DNA from: DASWVC01 sp036401335
GTDB taxonomy: Bacteria; Verrucomicrobiota; Verrucomicrobiia; Chthoniobacterales; JAFAMB01
Assembly (NCBI GenBank): GCA_036401335.1
Contig: DASWVC010000014.1
Span: forward strand, 1 to 18,031
Direction of reading: 5' to 3'
Length of the DNA stretch: 18,031 nucleotides
Of the stretch, positions 1 to 6,922 are shown piece after piece (position 1 is the stretch's first letter; each line of letters opens with the position of its first letter). Made by a program: the position numbers and the translations under genes. The notes below the pieces were generated by a model. The model saw nothing but the letters and a program-made list of their open reading frames with translations, did no database searches and had not been told where the DNA came from.

Positions 1-1893
1 GCCCGGTACGCGCTCCAAACCAGCAAACAACTGCTCCGCTACTTCGAGGATTATTTCGGACCCCCGCCGGGCGTTCCGGCCCTCGACCAGGTAGCGCTTC
101 CCGAGCGGTCGGCTCGCGTGGTGGCAGGTTGGGGGCTCGTCGCCTACCCCGAAGAAGACGTTTTGTTGGACGGCACAGAACTTACCGCGGCCAATCAACA
201 ACGGGTTTTCCGGGTGTTAGCCTATAGGCTTGCGCAACAATGGTTGGGCGGTCTGGTAGGTTTTTCGGCCTGGGAAGAGGCATGGTTAAGCGACGGCCTG
301 GCGGGGTGGATGGAACGGAAAGCGACCGAGGCGTTTCACCCGGAATGGAAATCGTGGATGGAAGAGCGGCGTCAGGTGGACGATCTGATGTTGCAGGATG
401 CGGGTCAACGAACCCGGCCGGTCCAAGGGCCCACTCGCGTTTCCGGCGATCAGCGTGAAGCGCTGGACCAGCCGGCACGGCTGAAAACAGAGTGCCTGTT
501 GCGGATGGTGGAAGCTTTTGTGGGTGACGGCCCGTTTCACGACGGGGTTCGTTCCTACATCGCCTCCTACGGACAACGCAACGTGCACAGCCGCGAGTTC
601 TGGTCGGCCATCGATGCCAAGGCCACCCGGCCGGTTGCAAACTGGGCGGAACGGTGGTTTACCCAGCCAGGGCTGCCCTTGCTTAAACTCACGTCGCAGT
701 GCGTTGCCAACCGGCGTGTGATCAGCCTCGAGCAATCACGCTTCACCCTGAACGAACCGGATGCACCAGGCGAAGACGCAGAGCAATGGACGATCCCGGT
801 CGGCATCCTAAATGTGGCGCCGGACGAACCGGCGCGCTACGCCCTGCTGCAAAAGCTAAACGACAACTTTGAAAGCGGCACCTGCCAGACGGCGATCAAA
901 GCTAACCCGGGCGATTTGGGTTATTACCGGGTCTGGTACGAACCGGCGCTGGTGGCGGAGCTGGAAAACCATTCTCAAATCCTTGGCGAAGTGGACCGTG
1001 TCAACCTGCTGTCGGACCTGTTCGCCACGGTCCGGACTCGGCGCGTGTCGGTGTCCGTTTTCCTGGGCGTGGCGGACCGCTGGGGCGGCGATGCGAGCTT
1101 AGGCGTGTCGCGCTTTTTACAGGATGCCTTTCTGGTCCTTGATCATCTCGAGGCCAAGCAAGCAGGACGCGAAGCTTTCCAGGCCTATGTGTCTTCTTTG
1201 CTCCGCCCGCGTTTTGACCGGTTGGGGTGGGAACCAAAACGGGACGAGACCGTGGCGGACAGTTTGCAACGGGCTGAACTGATCGGAGCACTCGGCAGGT
1301 TCGGCGACCGCAGCATCATTGATGGCGCCTTCCAACGGTTCGAAAACTTTCACGGCGACCAATCCGCAATCGATCCCAGCCTCTGGCACACCATCCTGCA
1401 GGTCGTGGGCCAATACGCTTCCCCGACGATTTTTGAGCAATTGCGAGCGCTCGAAGCACAGGAAACAGCGCCTGCGCTGAAAGTGGCCTGCCGCGAAGCG
1501 CTCGAAGGAGCGCTCGATCCGGAGCTCGCCCGGCGCTTGCTTGACAGCCTGGCCTCGTCCCCTCCAGCCCATGCCGCCGCCCTGGCTTCGTCTCTGGCCC
1601 GCATCGCCGACCGCGGGGAACACGCCGATTTGGTATGGCAGTTCCTTGAAGCTCGCCCGGAACTGCTGCACGCAGAAGACCTCTGGCGCAATGGCGAGCT
1701 TTTCAGCGCACTGACCCAGGACCTCGGCTTCTGGGCTTCCCGTCGCGAAACGCTCGACCGCATTGAGGCGGAGGCCGGTTCACCGGTGCCGGCCTGGGTC
1801 ACTAACGCCCGGACGATTTACAACCTTGACCTTGAAGCCCAGGGGGCGATCGTTCCCTCCCTGGACGATTGGGTCACCCACCATCGGCCCTGA
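1..1893 (+). CDS. M1-aminopeptidase-like protein, catalytically dead (5' end outside window)
   Basis: The frame is open to the left edge, so the N-terminal beta domain is missing; 630 residues are visible. The fold assignment comes from alignment to M1 peptidases. The segment at residues 72-101 matches the zinc-helix region, with QQWLGGLV in place of the usual HQWFGNLV, followed by a W-rich stretch and a DGLA motif. Further on come RMVEAFVG and WAERWFTQPGLP, which match the end of the catalytic domain. GYYRVWYE (near residue 308) starts an ERAP1-C-like helical-repeat domain that runs to the end. The active site is lost. HExxH reads YRLAQ (residues 75-79), the third zinc ligand Glu is Asp98, the GAMEN motif is not recognisable before GWGL, and the transition-state Tyr of YEKGA is replaced in RLKTE. 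The fold is therefore kept without zinc chemistry, which suggests a scaffold or binding role. The gene converges on gatB. The family call is firm; the function is unknown. Confidence 0.85.
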   Translation, partial: ARYALQTSKQLLRYFEDYFGPPPGVPALDQVALPERSARVVAGWGLVAYPEEDVLLDGTELTAANQQRVFRVLAYRLAQQWLGGLVGFSAWEEAWLSDGLAGWMERKATEAFHPEWKSWMEERRQVDDLMLQDAGQRTRPVQGPTRVSGDQREALDQPARLKTECLLRMVEAFVGDGPFHDGVRSYIASYGQRNVHSREFWSAIDAKATRPVANWAERWFTQPGLPLLKLTSQCVANRRVISLEQSRFTLNEPDAPGEDAEQWTIPVGILNVAPDEPARYALLQKLNDNFESGTCQTAIKANPGDLGYYRVWYEPALVAELENHSQILGEVDRVNLLSDLFATVRTRRVSVSVFLGVADRWGGDASLGVSRFLQDAFLVLDHLEAKQAGREAFQAYVSSLLRPRFDRLGWEPKRDETVADSLQRAELIGALGRFGDRSIIDGAFQRFENFHGDQSAIDPSLWHTILQVVGQYASPTIFEQLRALEAQETAPALKVACREALEGALDPELARRLLDSLASSPPAHAAALASSLARIADRGEHADLVWQFLEARPELLHAEDLWRNGELFSALTQDLGFWASRRETLDRIEAEAGSPVPAWVTNARTIYNLDLEAQGAIVPSLDDWVTHHRP

Positions 1894-1897
1894 GTGG

Positions 1898-1942
1898 AAT
1901 GGTAAGAATGGGATAAGTTGTAACAATCGTATCAATGTTGCG
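1898..1942 (+). repeat. Degenerate 9-bp tandem array (AATnGTAnn), array A
   Basis: Five consecutive 9-bp units directly after the stop codon of the M1-like gene: AATGGTAAG, AATGGGATA, AGTTGTAAC, AATCGTATC, AATGTTGCG. The same degenerate unit occurs at 8522-8575 and, inverted, at 8606-8650. The array is intergenic and AT-richer than its surroundings. Its function is unknown; the periodicity was read by eye. Confidence 0.5.
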
Positions 1943-2028
1943 GCATGGGTGTGCCCGGCAGGGTCGCGTGTCCCATAGGCACTAACTTACGCCGTTTTCC
2001 ATTTTGGCCGGCAGGCGAGCGGTGGCCC

Positions 2029-2054
2029 GGTAGGGCGGCGAATCCGTTCGCCGC
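2029..2054. repeat. GC-rich palindrome headed by GGTAGGG
   Basis: GGTAGGG is followed by a perfect 8-bp inverted repeat, GCGGCGAA - TCCG - TTCGCCGC, at 2035-2054. It lies between the convergent M1-like gene and gatB. It could act as a bidirectional terminator stem (no T-run follows on either side) or be a REP-like dispersed palindrome. Confidence 0.5.
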
Positions 2055-2078
2055 TGGCGCCGCGTTGTTGGGGTCTTC

Positions 2079-2112
2079 GGTAGGGGCGCGAGTCCCAACG
2101 CGACCTCCCCAA
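2079..2112. repeat. Second GGTAGGG-headed imperfect palindrome
   Basis: GGTAGGGGCGCG at 2079-2090 pairs imperfectly with CGCGACCTCCCC some 8 nt downstream. It sits about 25 bp beyond the hairpin at 2035-2054 and shares its GGTAGGG head. The rest of the 1943-2151 interval contains no open frame that I would call a gene. Confidence 0.35.
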
Positions 2113-2151
2113 GCGCCCCGGGCTGCCGGACCGCGCGTTTTCACACCGCCC

Positions 2152-3609
2152 TCAGGAGAGCAGTTTCTGCAACGTGTCTCCAACCACCTTGGGATTGGCG
2201 GTTCCTTTCGACAACTTCATGACCTGCCCTTTCAGGAAGTTGATGGAGGCTGCTTTGCCGGCACGGTAGTCCTCCACCACCTTCGGATTTCCCGCGATGA
2301 CCTGCCGGCAGAGGCTTTCGATGGCCCCAACGTTGCTTTCCTGCGCCAGACCTTTTGCCCGCACGATCGCCTGCGGAGATTGGCCGGTAGCAAACATCTC
2401 CGCAAAAACCTCCTTGGCTTGTTTGGTGCTGATTTTACCCTGATCCACCAAACCCGTTAACTCCCGGAGGCTCTCCGGTCTGATCGGGCATTCCAGCACC
2501 GTTTTATCAGCGGCGCCCAGCGCGCTAAGGAGGTCGTTAATGACGTAATTGGCGATCAGTTTAGGTCGGGCTGCTCCCTCGACCGCAGCCTCGAAATAGC
2601 CGGCCAGGACCAGGTTGTCGGCCAACACGCCGGCATCAAGCGGGCTCAACCCGTGCTCTTTCCGGAAGCGCTCGCGCTTTTCCCATGGCAGTTCCGGCAA
2701 GCGGCTCCTCACCTCACCCATAAAGACGTCGGTTTGCACCGGCAACAGGTCCGGATCCGGGAAGTACCGGTAATCGTGCGCGGATTCCTTGGTGCGCATC
2801 AAAGTCGTCTCGCCGGCATCGTCATCCCATCGCCGGGTTTCCTGCCGCAACGTCTCCCCACGTTCAAGCGCCCCGATCTGACGGTCGATTTCATACGCGA
2901 GCGCACGGCGCACGCCGCTGATCGAATTCAGATTTTTCAACTCGATCTTCGCTCCATACGCCGTTTCGCTGCGTTTGCGCACCGACACATTGACGTCGCA
3001 GCGCAACTGTCCTTTTTCCATGTCGGCATCACTGACGCCGCCGTACACCAAGGTTTGCTTCAACGCTGCCAGGTAGGCGAAAGCCTCTTCCGCTGATTCA
3101 ATGTCGGGTTGTGAGACGATCTCCATGAGCGGAGTGCCGGCCCGGTTAAAGTCAATGCCGGTGCTGGTCGCGAAATGAAAGCTTTTCGCAACGTCTTCCT
3201 CCAAATGAATGCGGGTCAGGCGAACCCTTTTTCCGGGATTGACGATGTCCTTTTGTGCATCTTTGGGGAAAGCCAGATCGTGCAACGGCACTTCGCCGTG
3301 CTGACAAAGCGGCAGGTCGTACTGTGAAATCTGGTAGTTCTTCGGCATGTCGGGGTAGTAGTAATTTTTGCGGTCAAACTTGCAGATCGGCGCGATCTCG
3401 CATTTTAACATTAACCCGGTCAACGCCGTGAGCTTGAGTGCTTCAAGGTTCATCACCGGCAGCGCGCCGGGCAAACCCAGGCACACCGGACAGGTATGCA
3501 CGTTAGGGTCAGCGCCGTATTCCACGGCGCAACCGCAGAACATCTTGCTTCTGGTCTTGAGTTGGACGTGCACCTCAAGCCCGATCGTCGCTACGTAATC
3601 ACGAAGCAT
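2152..3609 (-). CDS. gatB: Aspartyl/glutamyl-tRNA(Asn/Gln) amidotransferase subunit B
   Basis: GatB is the subunit of the GatCAB complex that recognises and phosphorylates misacylated Glu-tRNA(Gln) or Asp-tRNA(Asn) for amidation in the cytoplasm. The 485-residue length is normal. The N-terminal kinase-like domain shows GLEVHVQL (residues 10-17), the zinc-type cysteines CGC (25-27) and CPVC (40-43), and the conserved CLGLPGALPVMN stretch. RCDVNVSVR lies mid-domain, and the C-terminal third is the helical YqeY-like tRNA-binding tail ending in a lysine-rich GQVMKLSKG segment. The ATG at 3609 is the natural start: MLRDYVATIGLEVH matches where family members begin. gatA and gatC are not next to it. 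The 5' leader carries a 10-bp tandem array instead of an obvious Shine-Dalgarno sequence. Confidence 0.97.
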   Translation of the reverse strand: MLRDYVATIGLEVHVQLKTRSKMFCGCAVEYGADPNVHTCPVCLGLPGALPVMNLEALKLTALTGLMLKCEIAPICKFDRKNYYYPDMPKNYQISQYDLPLCQHGEVPLHDLAFPKDAQKDIVNPGKRVRLTRIHLEEDVAKSFHFATSTGIDFNRAGTPLMEIVSQPDIESAEEAFAYLAALKQTLVYGGVSDADMEKGQLRCDVNVSVRKRSETAYGAKIELKNLNSISGVRRALAYEIDRQIGALERGETLRQETRRWDDDAGETTLMRTKESAHDYRYFPDPDLLPVQTDVFMGEVRSRLPELPWEKRERFRKEHGLSPLDAGVLADNLVLAGYFEAAVEGAARPKLIANYVINDLLSALGAADKTVLECPIRPESLRELTGLVDQGKISTKQAKEVFAEMFATGQSPQAIVRAKGLAQESNVGAIESLCRQVIAGNPKVVEDYRAGKAASINFLKGQVMKLSKGTANPKVVGDTLQKLLS

Positions 3610-3613
3610 GAAT

Positions 3614-3663
3614 CAATGAACAGCAATGAACAGCAATGAACAACGATGAACATCAATTCACAG
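3614..3663. repeat. 10-bp tandem array in the gatB leader
   Basis: Five 10-bp units directly upstream of the gatB start codon: CAATGAACAG twice exactly, then CAATGAACAA, CGATGAACAT and CAATTCACAG. The two exact units are matched by two perfect inverted copies at 3791-3810. On the mRNA side the array occupies the ribosome-binding region of gatB, so it could affect translation. That is inference. Confidence 0.7.
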
Positions 3664-3692
3664 GGATGACTTTGGGGGAAAAGGCGGTGTCA

Positions 3693-3740
3693 GGTAGGGA
3701 CGCCGCGGCGGAAGAAGGAGACTGAATCCGCGTCCTAACC
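3693..3740. repeat. GGTAGGG-headed imperfect palindrome between inverted arrays
   Basis: GGTAGGGACGCCGCGG at 3693-3708 pairs with CCGCGTCCTAACC at 3728-3740, allowing gaps. It shares the GGTAGGG head with the palindromes at 2029 and 2079. It lies inside the interval bounded by the inverted 10-bp arrays, so 3614-3810 as a whole has nested dyad symmetry. Confidence 0.4.
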
Positions 3741-3790
3741 TTGGCGGCATCCAATCGTCGCAGAGGTGACTGGGGGATTGACGTTCGCTG

Positions 3791-3810
3791 CTGTTCATTG
3801 CTGTTCATTG
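3791..3810. repeat. Inverted copies of the 10-bp unit (CTGTTCATTG x2)
   Basis: Two exact CTGTTCATTG units, the reverse complement of the CAATGAACAG units at 3614-3633. They give a perfect 20-bp inverted repeat with arms about 157 bp apart. They sit 3' of the CvpA-like gene (stop at 3813) and could fold with the opposite arm in a read-through transcript. Confidence 0.7.
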
Positions 3811-3812
3811 TT

Positions 3813-4637
3813 TCAGGTTTCATCGAGGGCGTACCGCATGGCGGCGTCCAATTGAGGGCCCGTAAGGGTAGACCACCAACTCGGATCGTTCATCAGGTCC
3901 CCAAACGCCGGCTCGGTCAGCAAGGCGAGGAAATCGCCCCGTTCCAGGTCGCGGGCAACTTTGGGATCCTGCTCGAACGCCCGGAGCCGCGGGTGGCTGC
4001 GCAAAGACTCGAAACCCGGGTAGGTGACGAACCGGTGCAAAGCTTCCGGGTTAAGCAGGAGCCGGCGCCACTGGTCGAGCCGCACATAGAACCAGGGCGG
4101 CACCGGGTCCACGGCATCAATCAGACCTTTTCCATAGGCTGCTTCCATGGAAGCAGCCAGTCGCCGCACGTTCGACCCCGATCCGTCGGCTGCCGCCCCG
4201 ATCCCCGGTTGGCCTGCGTCCACATGTGCCAACACGCGGACGGCAATGACCAGCGCCCAGAGCCAAAGCAAGTTGGTGAGGGCGCCGAGAATGGCTCCGG
4301 TAATTCCATACGTCAGGCGGGTCGCAGGGCGGAGGTGGTCGCGGGTGCGTTTGCAAAGCCGGCGACCAATCACGCGGAACACCTGGTAACCGGCGAGGCT
4401 AAGAACCACGGAGACAGCCAGAAAAGTTACGGGACGCGGCCAGTGCGTCGTGCCGATGGCAGCGTCCGTGAGCGGGTCGGCGGCTACCGCGTTGAGGAGG
4501 TACGCCAGCAACAGCGCAACCGGTGTCACCAGCAAGCGCCAAGGTCCGTTTGCCCAGCCGCGCCATGCGCCCCACAAGAGAAGCACCAATGCGGCAAGCA
4601 ACCAGGCACTCTGCCATGCAGGGTCAGGTGGCGGCAC
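3813..4637 (-). CDS. CvpA-family membrane protein with long C-terminal extension
   Basis: The N-terminal half resembles CvpA (colicin V production) proteins, which are inner-membrane proteins linked to envelope homeostasis. From the chosen start there are four hydrophobic segments at about residues 11-26, 35-53, 69-90 and 109-133, with a GAWRGWANG loop after the first, typical of CvpA. Usual CvpA proteins end near 160-200 residues. This one has 274, adding a soluble region rich in short helices with a repeating pattern (FESLRSHPRLRAFEQDPKVARDL, then a similar GDFLALL...LMNDP stretch). The start is uncertain. An ATG at 4742 would overlap aroC by about 100 nt, so I prefer the GTG at 4637. It lies 8 nt after the aroC stop and 10 residues before the first membrane segment. 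Probably co-transcribed with aroC. Confidence 0.7.
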   Translation of the reverse strand: MPPPDPAWQSAWLLAALVLLLWGAWRGWANGPWRLLVTPVALLLAYLLNAVAADPLTDAAIGTTHWPRPVTFLAVSVVLSLAGYQVFRVIGRRLCKRTRDHLRPATRLTYGITGAILGALTNLLWLWALVIAVRVLAHVDAGQPGIGAAADGSGSNVRRLAASMEAAYGKGLIDAVDPVPPWFYVRLDQWRRLLLNPEALHRFVTYPGFESLRSHPRLRAFEQDPKVARDLERGDFLALLTEPAFGDLMNDPSWWSTLTGPQLDAAMRYALDET

Positions 4638-4645
4638 GGCAGGGC

Positions 4646-5731
4646 TTAGGGTTGGTTCTGCGCGCGCTGCCGCAGAAAGTGGTCGCAGAAGACCAGCGTC
4701 GCCATGGCTTCGACCATCGGCACGGCCCGCGGCAGCACGCAAGGGTCATGGCGCCCGCGCGCAGAAAGTTCGATCTCCTGGCCCAAATCGTTTACCGTCG
4801 CCTGGGGCCGTAGGATGGTGGCAGTTGGTTTGAACGCGGTGCGGAAAAAGATGGATTCTCCATTGCTGATGCCGCCCTGGATCCCTCCGGAACGGTTGGT
4901 GGCGGTGCGGACCCGTTCATCCTGCATGGTGAAAGCGTCGTTGTGTTCGGCACCGGTCAGCAGGGTGCCGGTAAAACCAGAGCCGATTTCAAAACCTTTG
5001 GTCGCCGGCAGGCTCAGCATTGCTTTGGCAAGATCCGCCTCGAGGCGGTCAAACACCGGTTCCCCCAACCCCGGAGGAAGGCCGCGCGCCACACAGGAGA
5101 TTACGCCTCCGACCGAATTGCCTTCCTTTCGCACCTGTTTGATAAGCGCAATCATTTCCGCGGCTGCCTTCGGGTCGGGGCACCGCACGATGGAAGCCTC
5201 GACCTCGCTCGACGTGACGCGTTCGACGTCGACCTGCGCCCGAATGCGGTGGACGCTCTCCACAAAGGCCACAATTTCAAACTGCGGGTGATCACGCCGC
5301 AACACTTTCCTGGCGATGGCTCCCGCCGCGACCCGGCCGATGGTTTCACGCGCGGAAGAACGCCCGCCTCCTTCCCAGTTGCGGACCCCGTATTTGGCCT
5401 GGTAGGTAAAATCGGCGTGGCTGGGACGGAAGGCATGCTCCATTTCCCGATAGGCCTCGGGACGCGCGTCGGTGTTGCGGACCAACACGGCAATCGGCGT
5501 GCCCAACGTTTCCCCGCGGAACACACCGGATAAAATCTCGCAGCGGTCCGCTTCCGAACGCGGGCTGACGATCTCGCTCTGCCCCGGGCGGCGTCGGTCG
5601 AGCTCAGGCTGAATGTCTTCCGGCCCCAACGGGATGCGCGCAGGGCAGCCATCCACGACTACCCCGACGCCGCCGCCGTGGGACTCACCCCAGGTGGTTA
5701 CCCGGAAAAGAACGCCAAACTGAGAGGACAT
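4646..5731 (-). CDS. aroC: Chorismate synthase
   Basis: Converts 5-enolpyruvylshikimate-3-phosphate to chorismate using reduced FMN, the last step of the shikimate pathway. The 361-residue length is normal. Signatures seen: TWGESHGGG (residues 13-21), RPSHADFTYQAKYG (102-115), GGGRSSARET (121-130), and RSGGIQGGISNGE in the C-terminal half, which lines the FMN/substrate pocket. The start MSSQFGVLFRVTTWGESHG is the standard family start. The only close partner is the CvpA-like gene downstream. The 163 bp upstream is shared with a divergent LysR-type gene. An interrupted palindrome only 3 bp before the aroC start codon could be an operator or an mRNA hairpin. Confidence 0.97.
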   Translation of the reverse strand: MSSQFGVLFRVTTWGESHGGGVGVVVDGCPARIPLGPEDIQPELDRRRPGQSEIVSPRSEADRCEILSGVFRGETLGTPIAVLVRNTDARPEAYREMEHAFRPSHADFTYQAKYGVRNWEGGGRSSARETIGRVAAGAIARKVLRRDHPQFEIVAFVESVHRIRAQVDVERVTSSEVEASIVRCPDPKAAAEMIALIKQVRKEGNSVGGVISCVARGLPPGLGEPVFDRLEADLAKAMLSLPATKGFEIGSGFTGTLLTGAEHNDAFTMQDERVRTATNRSGGIQGGISNGESIFFRTAFKPTATILRPQATVNDLGQEIELSARGRHDPCVLPRAVPMVEAMATLVFCDHFLRQRAQNQP

Positions 5732-5734
5732 CGT

Positions 5735-5755
5735 TGCAGCCGGATTCTAGCTGCA
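5735..5755. promoter_or_regulatory. Interrupted palindrome in the aroC/lysR divergent region
   Basis: TGCAGC - 9 nt - GCTGCA, perfect 6-bp arms, in the intergenic region between aroC (starts 5731, leftward) and the LysR-type gene (starts 5895, rightward). Its size and dyad symmetry fit a LysR-type recognition site, but it sits within the aroC leader, very close to the start codon. A translational role is equally possible. No clear -35/-10 pair was recognised nearby. Confidence 0.35.
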
Positions 5756-5894
5756 GGCGGGCCGGCCGCAAGCCGGGCCTTTCGTCGTCGCAAACTCAGG
5801 TTCCATGGTCCAACGGGGTTCTCACCACACGAATGGGCTGCGGCGGCCTTTCTTTGCCGTGAAACCTTTGGTAGAAACAATACCCGCGACTGCG

Positions 5895-6806
5895 ATGAAC
5901 GTTCACCACCTCGAGCTGTTTTATTATGTGGCCAGGTACGGCGGCATCAGTTCGGCGATCCGGCACATGCCTTACGGCATCCAGCAACCGGCGGTGAGTG
6001 GGCAGATTCTGGCCTTGGAAGCCTACCTCGGTCAGAAATTGTTTTACCGCCGGCCCTTCGCCCTGACCCCTGGCGGCGAGCGGCTTTACCATTTCATTCA
6101 ACCTTTCTTCGGGAACCTGGGACAGGTTGCGGACGAGCTTCGAGGTCATCAAACCAGCAGGTTGAGGCTGGCCGCCTCATCGGCCTTGCTCCGGGAATAT
6201 GGACCCCGGCTCTTGAATGGGCTGCGGGAACAGGTTCCGGAGCTCAAGCTGGTGCTGCGCGACGCGAACCAAACCATGGCCGAAGCGTACCTGCTCAGTC
6301 AGGAGGTGGACCTTGCCATCACCGAACTTTATGCAAAACCGCCGGCCGGCCTGCGTCACGAACCGCTGGTCGAAGCGCCGCTGATGTTGCTCGTGCCGGC
6401 AACCCTGGCCACGGGAGATGCCCAGCAGTTGCTGGCGGAACGGCCGTTGCCGTTGATCTCCGTGCCGGCTGACACCGCAATCTATAAAACGTTTCACGAC
6501 GGCCTACGAAAACTTGGCACGGAATGGGAAATTGGCATCGAGCTGTCGAATCTCGAAATGGTGCAGACGTACGTGGCCGCCGGCTTCGGGATCGGCTTGT
6601 CCCTGGTGACGGCTGGTTCCACCTTTGGAAACGGGGTTCGCGCGCTCCCGTTGAAGGGCCATGCCAGGCTCAACATCGCGGCTTTCTGGCAAGAGCCGGT
6701 CCCGCGCCTGGCCGCATTGTTCCTGGACGGGGTGCGCCGCACGGCCCGGCAAGTGCAGATGGAAATCGACGCGTTCGCTCCCGAAGGCAAACGAGGCGCC
6801 AGATAA
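5895..6806 (+). CDS. LysR-type transcriptional regulator
   Basis: DNA-binding regulator of 303 residues, the usual size for the family. Residues about 3-62 form the winged helix-turn-helix: LELFYYVARYGGISSAIRHM, then QPAVSGQILALEAYLGQKLF, then RPFALTPGGERLY. A periplasmic-binding-protein-like effector domain follows from about residue 85 to 290, with AAGFGIGLSLV near its end. An earlier in-frame ATG at 5805 would add 30 residues with no family similarity, so ATG 5895 is chosen. The gene is divergent from aroC, the arrangement in which LysR regulators often control their neighbour. The M29 peptidase gene 116 bp downstream is another possible target. The effector cannot be read from sequence. 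Confidence 0.92.
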   Translation: MNVHHLELFYYVARYGGISSAIRHMPYGIQQPAVSGQILALEAYLGQKLFYRRPFALTPGGERLYHFIQPFFGNLGQVADELRGHQTSRLRLAASSALLREYGPRLLNGLREQVPELKLVLRDANQTMAEAYLLSQEVDLAITELYAKPPAGLRHEPLVEAPLMLLVPATLATGDAQQLLAERPLPLISVPADTAIYKTFHDGLRKLGTEWEIGIELSNLEMVQTYVAAGFGIGLSLVTAGSTFGNGVRALPLKGHARLNIAAFWQEPVPRLAALFLDGVRRTARQVQMEIDAFAPEGKRGAR

Positions 6807-6881
6807 ACCCGGCCGAACCGGTGAAAACGCGACGGTGTCCAAACGCCTCCGGGCCGCGTATCAATCTGTAGGTTGCATGGT

Positions 6882-6895
6882 GACTGATTTCAGTC
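6882..6895. promoter_or_regulatory. Short palindrome upstream of the M29 gene
   Basis: GACTGA-TT-TCAGTC, a perfect 14-bp dyad centred about 34 bp before the ATG of the M29-type gene. It could be an operator. It is too short to be certain, and no promoter consensus was identified beside it. Confidence 0.2.
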
Positions 6896-6922
6896 GTGAT
6901 TTAGTTGCCGATAGTTTCCTGT

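Noticed and set aside
1..1893. Calling the left-edge gene an active aminopeptidase
   Set aside because: The family match is good, but HExxH, the third zinc ligand, GAMEN and the catalytic Tyr are all replaced.
3614..3663. CRISPR-like array
   Set aside because: The units are 10 bp with no spacers and no cas genes nearby; it is a simple tandem repeat.
3741..4649. Long plus-strand open frame of about 300 codons opposite the CvpA-like gene
   Set aside because: Arg/Gln/Gly-rich translation without motifs. The minus-strand frame has clear membrane segments and operon context.
4943..5533. Plus-strand frame opposite aroC
   Set aside because: Fully contained antisense to a clear chorismate synthase; no supporting features.
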